Notes: a model not told the origin generated them from the letters alone. DNA of 64,000 nt from Spirosoma aerolatum (GCF_002056795.1 NZ_CP020104.1:2987001-3051000), one strand, 5' to 3'; positions 26,022 to 35,200 are shown, counted from the stretch's first letter. Numbers and translations are program-made.

Positions 26022-27335
26022 ATGAAATACGCATTTGTTCTTGCCGGGATTTTTTTAGGCCAGCTTGTCAGAGCACAGTCGGCAGGTAGTACATCAAAAC
26101 CCATCAGTTTGACCGAAGCTCTTGAACTGGCTCAGGCGAATCGGCTGGAAATTACCAGTCAAAAACTTCAGGTAGAACTGGCCGAAAGCGATGAGGCCCG
26201 ACGACGGGCAGCCTGGCAACCGCAGATTAATCTGGGAGCCGACCTGCGCTGGAATACGCAGATCCAGCGTAACATCATTAAAAACGCACCATTTGCCAAC
26301 AATCAGGATGTGGTGTTACGTTTCGGAACCCCGTTCAGCAATGCCTTAACGGCGCAGGCTGAGCAGAAAATATACGATGCTCAGAGCCGCATTGATCGGC
26401 GCATTAACCAGTTGACGGTCGATAAACAACGGGTAACTCTCGATAAACAGGCGATTGATATTCGTCAACAGGTGACTGAAGCCTACTATCAGGCCATATT
26501 TAATCGAGAAAAGCAACGGTTGTCGGACCTGGCCCGACTACGAGCGCGAAGTTATCTGGAACAGGCCCAAACCCGTTTTCAGGCGGGTACGCTCCTCCAA
26601 ACGGATTTCGATCGATTTACGCTTGACCTGAGTAATGCCGAAATGACGTTTCGAAACGATCAGCGGGATTATGCACTTAGTCTGGAAAACCTACGCTACC
26701 GAATCCAGTCGCCACAGGCGGTTGAACCCATCGACTCGTTAAGGGCTTTATTTGAGCAATTTAGCGCGCAGGAACTGGCCGCTAAAACACGCCCAGAGTT
26801 ACAGCAGGAAGAGGCAGACCGACAGATTAATGTCCTGAATCAGCGTCGTGAACAGGCGCGTCTGGCTCCGCTCGTAACGGGCTATGGAGCCTATGCTGCC
26901 CAGCAATTTGCCGATGTGTTCAACCCGTTTCAGAGCGGTACGTGGTTTCCGTACAACTACGTAGGCGTTAAAGTATCGATGCCGATCTATAATGGACGTC
27001 AGGCCCGAATCAATCGTCAGGATTATGTACGCCGGGCGCAGATCAATCAGAATACTTTGCAGCAGTTGCAAAACGATTTTGATTACGAGTTACGCTCGGC
27101 CCGTAACACACTTGATCAGGCCCGCGAAAACCTGTCCGAGACTCAGAAAAATATAGCACAGGCGCAGGCCATTCTCGCTGTTGATCGGGTACGGTTTGAG
27201 GCTGGTACGTTAGTTCTGGCTGATTTTCGGAACAGTGAATACAGCCTGCAACAGGCCGAAAATAATTACCTGCGGGCTGTGTATGATGTGCTACTTGGGC
27301 AGATTCAGGTACGAAAAGCGCAGGGAAGCTTGTAA
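26022..27335 (+). CDS. TolC-like outer-membrane efflux protein
   Basis: 437 aa with a signal peptide (about 1-18). Two OEP repeats are visible: SLTEALELAQANRLEI early on and the helical segments around ARSYLEQAQTRFQAGTLLQTD. The C-terminal half repeats the pattern with VDRVRFEAGTLVLADFRN. It should form the trimeric exit duct of the pump encoded by the three preceding genes, starting 23 bp after the permease stop. A strong hairpin follows the stop. Confidence 0.93.
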   Translation: MKYAFVLAGIFLGQLVRAQSAGSTSKPISLTEALELAQANRLEITSQKLQVELAESDEARRRAAWQPQINLGADLRWNTQIQRNIIKNAPFANNQDVVLRFGTPFSNALTAQAEQKIYDAQSRIDRRINQLTVDKQRVTLDKQAIDIRQQVTEAYYQAIFNREKQRLSDLARLRARSYLEQAQTRFQAGTLLQTDFDRFTLDLSNAEMTFRNDQRDYALSLENLRYRIQSPQAVEPIDSLRALFEQFSAQELAAKTRPELQQEEADRQINVLNQRREQARLAPLVTGYGAYAAQQFADVFNPFQSGTWFPYNYVGVKVSMPIYNGRQARINRQDYVRRAQINQNTLQQLQNDFDYELRSARNTLDQARENLSETQKNIAQAQAILAVDRVRFEAGTLVLADFRNSEYSLQQAENNYLRAVYDVLLGQIQVRKAQGSL

Positions 27336-27341
27336 AACAGA

Positions 27342-27393
27342 AGCCTGATTAACCCCTAAATCCCCTTCAGAGGATTTAGGGGTTAATCAGGCT
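27342..27393. terminator. Perfect 22-bp stem, bidirectional terminator candidate
   Basis: Arms 27342-27363 and 27372-27393 are exact complements with the 8-nt loop CCTTCAGA. The core includes ACCCCTAAATCC. It sits 7 bp after the efflux operon and 61 bp before the stop of the convergent membrane-protein gene. No U-run is present. Confidence 0.75.
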
Positions 27394-27453
27394 AGTCTTG
27401 GAGCATAGAAAGAAAGTTTCGCTACTCCGTCAGCATGGACTAACTAAAACTTA

Positions 27454-28836
27454 CTATAGATTCTCGTCCGAGAGAAATTTGCGGATGGTTTGGTACGGTC
27501 GCATACCATTGGTTTTACCATTCGTCCCATTAGCAGGTGGGTTCCCATTGGTATGGAGTTCTTCGACGCGTTTGCGGCTACCGTTCTGACGGGACAGCTT
27601 ATCTTTACGTAATTGCCGTTGTTCCTCTTCGGTTAGCCCGGTGCGGGTAGCTTCTCCCTGGCCATACCCATCATTGAAATTGCTGATTCGACTGTCGGTT
27701 TGCGCCAGTTTAAGTTCCGCCAACAGTTCGGCCAGTTCGGCATTCAGCGTCTGGCGTTGTTCTTTCAGCTCGGTAAGCGAAGGGAGTAGATCCAGATTAT
27801 GCTGAAGTACATTCTGCTGGGTTCGTTGCTCCGCTAACTGCGCTTCCAGAGGAGCTAGTTCGGTTGTAATCCGCTTGATGCGCCGTCGCAGCTTCCAGAG
27901 TTTGATGTCGGCCTGGAGCCATCGGAACCAGAATGCCGACAGTACTGGCAAGGCAATCCCTAAACAGACGGCCCCTGCAATGGCAAATAGAATACCACTC
28001 AGAACGAACGACAGTAGCGCCCACGGACTGTTGACCAGTGCCAGATTTAGCTCACTCGATTCGTTGAGTTGTTTTTCGATCTGATGCATAGCCGATGGGC
28101 TGAGCGCCTGCGTGGCTGCCGTCGGGTCGGGGTTAACCTGCAACTGTCGAATCGATTTGTTAATGGCCGCTTTGAGCTGGTCAGTTCGATAAGCTTCGTA
28201 TCGGAACCAGCCCAGCACAGCAAGCGTCAGGACCGCGAAAACGGCCAGAGTCATCTTGAAACGGCTGTATTTGCGCTCGTTAGCTTCCGGGTTTTCCTGG
28301 TACGGTTTTTCAATCAGGCGGTCGTAAGCCGGTTTTAACAGGATCGACACCATCGCCAGACCAACGGCAAAGGCCCAGGCTTCGTTGGTATTGCGGATGT
28401 TGAGGGCATAGGCTACAATTTCGTGCGAGATGATCAAATCACCAGCTAGAAATGAGATACCCGCGATCAGAAACAGAATGCCGGCCAGTAACGAGTAGTC
28501 AGGAGCGGCTTTGGTCCGACGTTCGCGTAAGGCTTCGCGGTCAGCCTCCAGCGCCTGCCGATCGGCTTCACGTTGCTTCACCTGCTTATCGAGTCGATCG
28601 ACCTGCAAGGTATGATTTTGCAGCTCGGCAAAAGCCGTCCGGTTGGCTTCGGTCGTTTCGGTCAGACGTTGCTCGGTCGTAGCTAGTTCGGTGCGCTTCT
28701 CCTGAATCCGCTCCGTTAGCCAATCGGTATTAATCTGGCTCGATAAATATCCTTCGTAGGTTTCCCGATTTACGCCTTCAACACCGCTTGTATACCCATG
28801 TTGAAAGTCGGGATTGTTCGTTGGCTCCATCATCAA
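27454..28836 (-). CDS. Unrecognised coiled-coil polytopic membrane protein A
   Basis: 460 aa, family not recognised. A Glu/Arg/Leu-rich coiled coil (about 38-108) comes first. Two hydrophobic segments follow (YSLLAGILFLIAGISFLAGD, about 113; then WAFAVGLAMVSILL). A third segment is at about 193-212 and a fourth long hydrophobic pair at about 268-310. A second coiled coil (about 318-395) and a Gly/Asn-rich tail complete it. The coiled coil-membrane-coiled coil layout is shared with the 358-aa protein encoded 142 bp upstream, suggesting they work together. Start choice among three Met codons is uncertain by one or two residues. Confidence 0.8.
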   Translation of the reverse strand: MMMEPTNNPDFQHGYTSGVEGVNRETYEGYLSSQINTDWLTERIQEKRTELATTEQRLTETTEANRTAFAELQNHTLQVDRLDKQVKQREADRQALEADREALRERRTKAAPDYSLLAGILFLIAGISFLAGDLIISHEIVAYALNIRNTNEAWAFAVGLAMVSILLKPAYDRLIEKPYQENPEANERKYSRFKMTLAVFAVLTLAVLGWFRYEAYRTDQLKAAINKSIRQLQVNPDPTAATQALSPSAMHQIEKQLNESSELNLALVNSPWALLSFVLSGILFAIAGAVCLGIALPVLSAFWFRWLQADIKLWKLRRRIKRITTELAPLEAQLAEQRTQQNVLQHNLDLLPSLTELKEQRQTLNAELAELLAELKLAQTDSRISNFNDGYGQGEATRTGLTEEEQRQLRKDKLSRQNGSRKRVEELHTNGNPPANGTNGKTNGMRPYQTIRKFLSDENL

Positions 28837-28978
28837 GTATGAATGATAAGTTATGCGTTTCGCTATCTCAATAAAACAAAACCAGTAAGCAGAGATGACG
28901 CGTACTAATCACTGAATAAATCGTCTGATCAGTGCAGTGGTTTGTAAATCAATGCTTTATCTGGCAAGTAAATATCTA

Positions 28979-30055
28979 TCATTCATAGTTTATAATGCCT
29001 TTTCGCTGTTGTTCTGTAAGCCGATCGCGAAGACTACGGGCCAGTTCGAATTCACTTATAAATAAATGAACAAAGCCATCGCGCTGAGTGTTCAATCGGG
29101 TCAGATTTGTTTCGGCCTGATTCAGGGCCGTAACGATAGGCCACTTCTGCATTCGAAAGGCATCAATCTCCTGCGTAAGTCGCTCTATATCGCTCTCCCA
29201 CGCGGCTATATGTTGCACCTTCTGAACAAGTAGCTGCCGGTTTTGCTGAATCGTAAGAAGATCAGTCTGGATGGCCGATAAGGTGTTCAGTAGCAGTTTA
29301 CCAGCCAGCAAAAACAGAAAGAAAACAAAGACGAATAAGCCAATAGATTTGATCACTGTTTGCGATTGAAGCGCCTGAATGAAGATGAAAACAGAGGTAG
29401 CGAGGGGCAGACCTGCTTCTTCCAAAAGACGACGGACCGTTAGCCTGGTATTGGTTTCGTAGAAAAACGATGTGCGCCCGGCCAGATTGAACATGCCCGC
29501 CAGAAAGACACCGACGGCAATCCAGCGGTTGGCGAAGGCAGGACGTAGGGTTTCATCAATCAGGAAATAATTTCCGACGCACAGCGCAAGGGAAAGCACC
29601 AGACTAAAACTATTTCGAAATAAGTTGTTCGTACCCGGCTGTTTATTCCGCAATGTGTCGAGCTGATCACGGAGGGCTGTCAGGTGGTTTTCGCGTTGTT
29701 CAATGAAAAGATTAAGCTCACTGATTTTTTCGGTATACTGCCCGATGGCTTCTTCCAGCGGAGCGTTCAGTTGCCCAAAATAAGCCCGGATTTGTGCGAG
29801 TTTGCTATCAGGCCGGGCGTCGGAGAGGCCAAACAATACCCCTTCGTCACGTAAACTTTCTTCATCCGCCAGCCACTGGGGTAGAGGGTCGGCTGGAACG
29901 GGGACGGCCGGAATCGAGTAAGTAGCCAACCCGCTGACGGTTTCTTTAGGACCAGGGCTTACCGATGGCGTATGAACCAGCGAAGCGGGTGTGAGCGTCG
30001 CGGGAACAGGGATAGTACGAGAAAAAAAAGACTGAAATCGTTGAAAAAGCGTCAT
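28979..30055 (-). CDS. Unrecognised coiled-coil membrane protein B
   Basis: 358 aa, family not recognised. A Pro/Ser-rich N-terminus (about 1-60) leads into a coiled coil (about 95-140). Four hydrophobic segments follow: around FSLVLSLALCVGNYFLI, WIAVGVFLAGMFNLAG, LATSVFIFIQ and SIGLFVFVFFLFLLAGK. A C-terminal coiled coil (about 262-345) ends the protein. It has no signal peptide, so both coiled coils are probably cytoplasmic. It resembles protein A in layout, though no sequence identity is obvious. About 280 bp upstream contains no gene and no clear promoter. Confidence 0.8.
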   Translation of the reverse strand: MTLFQRFQSFFSRTIPVPATLTPASLVHTPSVSPGPKETVSGLATYSIPAVPVPADPLPQWLADEESLRDEGVLFGLSDARPDSKLAQIRAYFGQLNAPLEEAIGQYTEKISELNLFIEQRENHLTALRDQLDTLRNKQPGTNNLFRNSFSLVLSLALCVGNYFLIDETLRPAFANRWIAVGVFLAGMFNLAGRTSFFYETNTRLTVRRLLEEAGLPLATSVFIFIQALQSQTVIKSIGLFVFVFFLFLLAGKLLLNTLSAIQTDLLTIQQNRQLLVQKVQHIAAWESDIERLTQEIDAFRMQKWPIVTALNQAETNLTRLNTQRDGFVHLFISEFELARSLRDRLTEQQRKGIINYE

Positions 30056-30332
30056 TATCGAAGCCGGGCAATCGAGTCGGCTGGCCGGATCAGGTTGTTA
30101 AACGGAAAACGGCTGTAAATACGGAAATAGTACGGTATGAATGCAAATCATTCTGGACAGACGGAAAAGAATTTCGTCAGAAACCGAATTCTGAGTCCTG
30201 TATTCAGTGAAGTGATTTCTGCAAACTATTAGCTCAAATCCACTAGTTATTGACTGCTTCTGGTAATCGTCGGCGTTTTCAGCCAGTTTCGTAGACTGGA
30301 TACCGATCGTTTATCCGTCACGTTCCGTACTG

Positions 30333-30767
30333 ATGAAACTCCCCATGGTCGATCTGTTGATTCTCCTCTTCTTTCTAATCGGTGTTTTGCTGGTTGGTAT
30401 TGCTGGTTACCTCTATTACGATCATCAGCAGTTGGTTAAAAAAGGTGTCATGACCAAAGGAGTTGTGATGAGTATGCATCGAATAAAACCGCGCGAATAC
30501 CCTGTGGCCCCTTCTGTTCGCTATCGTATACAGGATGGCCGTGAGTTGCTATTTCATAGTTCAGAAGGGCGTAATCCTCCGGCTTATTCCATTGGCCAGG
30601 AGGTGACACTCTATTACGATCCAGCAAAACCGGAGCGGGTTCAGCTAGATGGCGATTACCTACTGGTGTATGTTATGGCAGGCATAGGGGCTGTATTTCT
30701 GCTGCTGTCTGTCTGGACAATCGGGGAATCGGTTGCGGCTATCTGGGAATGGCTGGTAGCTGGTTAA
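30333..30767 (+). CDS. DUF3592 membrane protein
   Basis: 144 aa. The N-terminal helix (LILLFFLIGVLLVGIAGYLY) and C-terminal helix (LVYVMAGIGAVFLLLSVWTI) flank a beta-rich domain. That domain has the DUF3592 features: KGVVMSMHRI, APSVRYRI, SIGQEVTLYYDPAKPE. The function of the family is unknown. It is 62 bp upstream of the preferred start of the ankyrin gene on the same strand, so they may be co-transcribed. Confidence 0.82.
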   Translation: MKLPMVDLLILLFFLIGVLLVGIAGYLYYDHQQLVKKGVMTKGVVMSMHRIKPREYPVAPSVRYRIQDGRELLFHSSEGRNPPAYSIGQEVTLYYDPAKPERVQLDGDYLLVYVMAGIGAVFLLLSVWTIGESVAAIWEWLVAG

Positions 30768-30828
30768 TCGACGGATGGGATTCACTAGGATATTATGGTT
30801 AACCTATTTACCATCAACTACGAAGACC

Positions 30829-31896
30829 ATGGAAGTCACGGAGGCAAAGCAGGCCGTAAAACCCACTGATACGAAATACACAGCTATGCTGAAATACATC
30901 ACCGTTATCAATTGGATTATTATTGGGATTCTGGCTCTTTTAGTGATCAGCTCGTTACTATTCCCGACTAAAGGGGGGGATGCGGCTGGAAGAGGAATGG
31001 GCGAGGCTACCCTGATATTGGCGGGTATTGTTCTGGGTGTTTTACTGTTACTAAATCTGATCCCGTATACGTGGGCGAAATACGTGGCTTTTTCGATGAT
31101 TATGCTGCCGTTTGCTATCTTGTTGCTGAGTAGTCTCGGTTCCAGCCTGAAAGATGTGGTCAGGACTATTACCTATTCACAATCTGATTACGATGGGTCA
31201 GCGTATTTTTCAGATCCAACGCTCAAAAAGTTGCTGGCTGCCTGTTTTGACCAAAACGTTGATAAGGTAGAAACCCTATTGCAGGAGCCTTGCCCGCAAA
31301 TCAATAATCTGGATACCCAGGGTGAGCAAACTGTGCTTGATTATATCGCAACGCACTATAGCCAGTATACCAGAGACTGGGAAAAGACAAAACGGATCAT
31401 GGAGCTTATGATGGCGGCTGGAGCCACAATCAACAGTACGAACCCGGCTCGTGTATCGACCCATGCCGCTTCGGTCTGGAATGCTACGCCCGATATGCTC
31501 AACTTTTTTCTCGATCACGGAGCCGATCCGAATGCAGTGGGCAGCAATGGAGTCCCAATTCTTTATGAAGCCATACGTTCCGGTGGACCTGATTCGATTG
31601 ATAAAGTTCGGCTTCTGCTCGACCGTGGAGCCGATTGTATGCTAGTAGGTACCTACGACCAGAATACGAAAAATTATACCCCACTGCTCTTTGCGTCGGC
31701 TTTTGGGTATTGGGATACATGCCTGTTACTGATTCAGTGGGGCGCCGATGTCCACTATACATCGCCCGACGGAACAACCATCCAGACCTACATTGATTTT
31801 TTTGAGGACCATTACAAAGGGGCCGACAGCCTTCATCCAGCCGAATTTGATCAGGTAAAAGCCGTTTTGAAGAAATTGAAACGGGAGAGTCGCTAA
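30829..31896 (+). CDS. Membrane-anchored ankyrin-repeat protein
   Basis: About 355 aa. Two or three N-terminal helices (INWIIIGILALLVISSLLF, then LILAGIVLGVLLLLNLI and WAKYVAFSMIMLPFAILLL) precede ankyrin repeats in the C-terminal two thirds. Recognisable repeats are FFLDHGADPNAVGSNGVPIL, RLLLDRGADCMLVG and LIQWGADVHYTSPDGTT. It is probably a cytoplasmic protein-binding platform tethered to the inner membrane. An earlier in-frame ATG at 30775 adds 18 residues; the ATG at 30829 is preferred because the added segment looks unlike a protein start. The stop overlaps the convergent gene by 4 bp. Confidence 0.82.
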   Translation: MEVTEAKQAVKPTDTKYTAMLKYITVINWIIIGILALLVISSLLFPTKGGDAAGRGMGEATLILAGIVLGVLLLLNLIPYTWAKYVAFSMIMLPFAILLLSSLGSSLKDVVRTITYSQSDYDGSAYFSDPTLKKLLAACFDQNVDKVETLLQEPCPQINNLDTQGEQTVLDYIATHYSQYTRDWEKTKRIMELMMAAGATINSTNPARVSTHAASVWNATPDMLNFFLDHGADPNAVGSNGVPILYEAIRSGGPDSIDKVRLLLDRGADCMLVGTYDQNTKNYTPLLFASAFGYWDTCLLLIQWGADVHYTSPDGTTIQTYIDFFEDHYKGADSLHPAEFDQVKAVLKKLKRESR

Positions 31897-32591
31897 CGTA
31901 GGAATACGCGCTGAAGAGCCGTCCAGAGTCGTTTTTTTAAGTTCTGATCGGCTTCAATAGTAGGTAACGAATCGGCCATCAGAAAGGTAATTCCCTCGAA
32001 GCGAACCGGCGAATAGCGGTCCATCATGATGTCGAGGTTGATTCGCTCGAAGGGTACGCCAAAGGTGATAAAGTGGTTGATGTACTTACCCCGAAGCAAC
32101 TCCGCAAAATCCATGTCTTTTACCCCGTGCAGATTCAGCAGGTCAACCCCGTCGATATTCAGGTTAACGGCTTTCAGAATTTTTTCCAGGAATAGTAAGT
32201 TGCTGGGGTCCAGCTCTTCATCGGCCAGGAGCAGCACTTTATGATTTAATAACGGCAACCGGGGTTGTTGCTGTAAGGGTGGAACTACCTGTGGTACTTT
32301 AGGGCGCGGTGCCAGGTCCGGCAAAACCTCCGGCGCTTCTGCGGCTGATTCTGCCGGAAATTGGACAGGGACTATTGACGGTTCTGGCTCTGGCGTGATT
32401 ACCTGCGCAGCCGGTTGGCCATTTGCCGATAGCATATCCAGTTCGGCCAGCAAATCGACTTCCAATGCAACAATAGCTACTGGGTCAGCAGCGTCTACCG
32501 GAGTTGGTTTTGAGGGCTCCCACGATTCATCTGCCAGACGGTACAACTGGTCCGTTTGGTAGAAGGTTCGGTAAAAATCGGTTACGGACAT
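31893..32591 (-). CDS. Uncharacterised protein, possible HolD-like (DNA polymerase III psi-like) C-terminal domain
   Basis: About 232 aa. The N-terminus (MSVTDFYRTFYQTDQLY) is followed by a Pro/Glu/Ala-rich linker (about 75-130). A folded C-terminal domain comes last (KVLLLADEELDPSNLLFLEK, NHFITFGVPFERI, FLMADSLPTIE, LKKRLWTALQRVF). The short alpha/beta domain with a late LW-LQ helix is reminiscent of polymerase III psi subunits, but this is a guess from memory. An upstream ATG at 32645 lies inside a hairpin and is rejected. It follows purA on the same strand. Confidence 0.7.
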   Translation of the reverse strand: MSVTDFYRTFYQTDQLYRLADESWEPSKPTPVDAADPVAIVALEVDLLAELDMLSANGQPAAQVITPEPEPSIVPVQFPAESAAEAPEVLPDLAPRPKVPQVVPPLQQQPRLPLLNHKVLLLADEELDPSNLLFLEKILKAVNLNIDGVDLLNLHGVKDMDFAELLRGKYINHFITFGVPFERINLDIMMDRYSPVRFEGITFLMADSLPTIEADQNLKKRLWTALQRVFLR

Positions 32592-32616
32592 GGAACGGGC
32601 AGATAGAGGATAAATG

Positions 32617-32658
32617 TGATCCCGGCAAGGCATACTGACGAGCACCTTGCCGGGATCA
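32617..32658. terminator. Perfect 14-bp hairpin after purA
   Basis: TGATCCCGGCAAGG (32617-32630) pairs exactly with CCTTGCCGGGATCA (32645-32658), with a 14-nt loop. It lies between the purA stop (32675) and the start of the downstream gene (32591), both leftward. It lacks a U-run. Confidence 0.65.
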
Positions 32659-32674
32659 TACAGGTAAAGGCAAC

Positions 32675-33961
32675 TTAGGCAATAACGGCCTGACGGTGGA
32701 TAATCGCTTCCCGGTCAGGACTGGTTGAGATAAAGTTGATGGGTAAACCCAGGGTGTCTTCCAGGAAATAAACGTAATCGGCCAGGGCCTCAGGTACGTC
32801 GCTAAACGAACGAATGTTAGTCAGATCGGCCTGCCAGCCTTTAAACGTTTTATAGATTGGTGTAACGGCGGTGTCGCACAGATCGTAAGGCAGTTGCTCT
32901 GTAACTGTACCATCGGGTAATTCGTAATGCGTACAAACCTTGATCTCGTCGAAAATATTCAGTACATCTACCTTCATCATGACTAATTGCGTGACGCCAT
33001 TAATCATAATCGCATACTTGAGCGCAGGCAGATCGAGCCAGCCACATCGACGGGGACGGCCCGTTGTAGCACCAAACTCACGACCTTCCTGACGGATTTG
33101 CTCGCCAGTTTCGTCCGAAAGTTCAGTTGGGAAAGGCCCACTACCAACTCGCGTGCAGTAGGCTTTAAAAATGCCGTACACTTCGCCGATCTGTCGGGGC
33201 GCAACGCCAAGCCCTGTGCAGGCGCCGGCAGTCATGGTATTGGACGAGGTAACAAACGGATATGAACCGAAGTCAATATCAAGCAGTGAACCCTGGGCTC
33301 CTTCGGCCAGTACTTTTTTGCCTTCTACCAGCGCTTCGTTGACCGTATATTCACTATCGGTAAGCTTAAACTGCTGCATAAACTCCACGGCACCGAAAAA
33401 CTCTTCTTCGGCCTGGGGTAGTACAGAGGCATAGTCAAACGTATTCTGATCGAGGATAACCTTATGAATAGCTACCAGCTTGTCGTATTTCGCCCGGAAA
33501 TTAGGGGATTGAATATCACCAACCCGTAAACCTTGACGGGCTACTTTGTCCTGATAGGTAGGGCCGATACCGCGCAGAGTCGATCCAATTTTCGACTCGC
33601 CTTTGGCTTGCTCATAGGCTGCATCCAGCAGACGGTGCGTAGGCAGAATGATGGAGGCTTTCCGGGAAATCTGCAGATTCTGGGTTAAGGCCAGGTTATA
33701 CTTTGCCAGCCCATCGATTTCTTTTTTGAAGACAATCGGGTCAAGAACAACGCCGTTGCCAATAATATTGAGAATATCGTCGCGAAAGATACCCGACGGA
33801 ATCTGGTGCAGTACGTGCTTCAGACCGTTAAATTCAAGCGTATGCCCAGCGTTTGGACCGCCCTGAAACCGGGCAACCACCTGATATTTTGGGGCTAATA
33901 CGTCTACGATTTTGCCCTTTCCTTCGTCGCCCCACTGGAGGCCTAATAAAACATCGATCAT
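32675..33961 (-). CDS. purA: Adenylosuccinate synthetase
   Basis: 428 aa, normal family length. PurA makes adenylosuccinate from IMP, aspartate and GTP, the first committed step to AMP. Seen here are the P-loop-like start GLQWGDEGKGKIVD and the IMP-site segment FQGGPNAGHT. GSTLRGIGPTYQDK, EGAQGSLLDIDFGSYPF and the loop TGRPRRCGWLDL are also present. No truncation or missing motif. The DUF3291 gene ends 31 bp upstream of its ATG. Confidence 0.98.
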   Translation of the reverse strand: MIDVLLGLQWGDEGKGKIVDVLAPKYQVVARFQGGPNAGHTLEFNGLKHVLHQIPSGIFRDDILNIIGNGVVLDPIVFKKEIDGLAKYNLALTQNLQISRKASIILPTHRLLDAAYEQAKGESKIGSTLRGIGPTYQDKVARQGLRVGDIQSPNFRAKYDKLVAIHKVILDQNTFDYASVLPQAEEEFFGAVEFMQQFKLTDSEYTVNEALVEGKKVLAEGAQGSLLDIDFGSYPFVTSSNTMTAGACTGLGVAPRQIGEVYGIFKAYCTRVGSGPFPTELSDETGEQIRQEGREFGATTGRPRRCGWLDLPALKYAIMINGVTQLVMMKVDVLNIFDEIKVCTHYELPDGTVTEQLPYDLCDTAVTPIYKTFKGWQADLTNIRSFSDVPEALADYVYFLEDTLGLPINFISTSPDREAIIHRQAVIA

Positions 33962-33991
33962 TCTGATAATGGGCTGCTACAGCAGCTATGG

Positions 33992-34480
33992 TTACACTAA
34001 TTCTGGATTGATGGTGCCGAGTGCAGTTGGCTCAGGCTGAATGGTCCGAAACGTAAAGGCATGTGGTCCAGAACCATTTGCATTCAGGTGTTCCAAACGT
34101 GCTCTGGCTTCCTGAATAGTTGGGACATGGCCCACAGGAACCCACCACAGTACAGTTGTGGCCTGATCTGGCTTTTCAAACCATTTCCGGCGGTCTTTCA
34201 TGACATCGGTATGGCGGCTTCTAAAGACAAAATTCTGTAGGGCTTCTACCGACTCCCAAACAGACATATTCACAATGATACGTTCATCGTCGAATGGACG
34301 TAAATCAGTGGCATTATTCCCATCACCTTTGAGTCGCCACAGAAAACCTGCACTTTGTTCGGCCAGTTGGTTGATGCTTTCAAGTTGTGCCACAAAATCA
34401 GCCATAACAGGATGCGTAATATCGGGTGCAAGCATCCGCGAAATATTCAGTTGAGCTAGCGGCATCGGTGAATTCAACAA
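33992..34480 (-). CDS. DUF3291 domain protein
   Basis: 162 aa. It matches the DUF3291 pattern: QLNISRMLAPDITHPVMADF, a Gly-Phe-Leu-Trp-Arg segment, NMSVWESVEALQNFVF, RRKWFEKP and LWWVPVGHVPTIQEA. This is a dimeric alpha-beta barrel fold related to antibiotic-biosynthesis monooxygenases; no activity is established. It is leftward, 85 bp downstream of fur and separated from it by a 16-bp hairpin. Confidence 0.85.
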   Translation of the reverse strand: MLNSPMPLAQLNISRMLAPDITHPVMADFVAQLESINQLAEQSAGFLWRLKGDGNNATDLRPFDDERIIVNMSVWESVEALQNFVFRSRHTDVMKDRRKWFEKPDQATTVLWWVPVGHVPTIQEARARLEHLNANGSGPHAFTFRTIQPEPTALGTINPELV

Positions 34481-34488
34481 TAGACGGA

Positions 34489-34545
34489 GAACGATGTAAA
34501 ATGGAGTGTACTTCGACTTCCCTCAATAGCCATTTTACATCGTTC
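34489..34545. repeat. Perfect 16-bp intergenic inverted repeat
   Basis: GAACGATGTAAAATGG (34489-34504) and CCATTTTACATCGTTC (34530-34545) are exact complements with a 25-nt loop. It fills the gap between the fur stop and the DUF3291 start. It could be a 3' end for fur or an element in the DUF3291 leader. Confidence 0.75.
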
Positions 34546-34565
34546 ATTATGCGTGATTCATTCCG

Positions 34566-35075
34566 TTATTCTTCTACAGGAACTTGAATACCCTGCTGAT
34601 CTTTTTCGGACTCCTGACGGTTTTCGCAAAAGTCGCGGGTACATGAGCCGTAGAAAATCAACGAGTGGTGCATGACATTAAATTTCAACATGTCGCCAAC
34701 CATATTCTGGATATTCTGAACGCGGGGGTCGCAGAACTCCATGACCTTATGGCAGTCGGTGCAAATCAGATGGTCGTGCTGGCGATATCCATACGATTTT
34801 TCGTATTGAGCCAGGTTACGGCCAAACTGATGTTTAGTGACCAGGTCACAGTCGACCAGTACATCGAGGGTGTTATAGACTGTAGCCCGGCTCACCCGGT
34901 ATTTTTTGTTCTTCATCGAGATGTACAACTCGTCCACGTCGAAGTGGTCTTGCCGGTTGTAAATCTCTTCGAGTATGGCAAAGCGCTCAGGGGTTTTTCG
35001 GAGGCCTTTCCGTTCGAGGTAAGCCCGAAAAATCGACTGAGCCGCGTCTAAATTAGATTGATTCGGCGCAGGCAT
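34566..35075 (-). CDS. Fur-family metalloregulator
   Basis: 169 aa. The winged-helix half contains RKTPERFAILEEIYNR and RVSRATVYNTLDVLVD. The metal-binding half has HDHLICTDCHKVMEFCDP, the Cys-x2-Cys structural zinc site. A second Cys pair near the C-terminus is in SCTRDFCENRQ. This is a full Fur/PerR/Zur-type repressor; which metal or peroxide it senses is not decided by inspection. It lies downstream of rsh on the same strand with its own -7 element. Confidence 0.93.
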   Translation of the reverse strand: MPAPNQSNLDAAQSIFRAYLERKGLRKTPERFAILEEIYNRQDHFDVDELYISMKNKKYRVSRATVYNTLDVLVDCDLVTKHQFGRNLAQYEKSYGYRQHDHLICTDCHKVMEFCDPRVQNIQNMVGDMLKFNVMHHSLIFYGSCTRDFCENRQESEKDQQGIQVPVEE

Positions 35076-35100
35076 ATCCGGTTCCGATTAGTTTAAGGTG

Positions 35101-35108
35101 CAAAGGTA
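35101..35108 (-). promoter_or_regulatory. Promoter -7 element for fur
   Basis: Read leftward the sequence is TACCTTTG, an exact TAnnTTTG match, 25 bp before the fur ATG. The -33 region lies in the adjacent hairpin arm and is not a TTTG match. Confidence 0.6.
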
Positions 35109-35111
35109 GAG

Positions 35112-35195
35112 GTTTATGGTTTACGGTTTACGGAGGCTGACGCAAGAAATGTTGACGCGTCAGCCTCCGTAAACCATACGATGAATACCATAAAC
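35112..35195. repeat. Inverted array of 7-bp TTTACGG units
   Basis: The left arm has TTTATGG, TTTACGG, TTTACGG (35113-35133). The right arm has CCGTAAA, CCATACG, ATGAATA, CCATAAA (35167-35194). A perfect 19-bp inner stem (35125-35143 with 35157-35175) encloses a 13-nt loop. It begins just after the rsh stop, so it may also end that transcript. Confidence 0.88.
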
Positions 35196-35200
35196 TGATA

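Noticed and set aside
27342..27393. The 22-bp palindrome as an attachment site
   Set aside because: Its position between convergent stops fits a terminator, and no integrase or second copy is seen.
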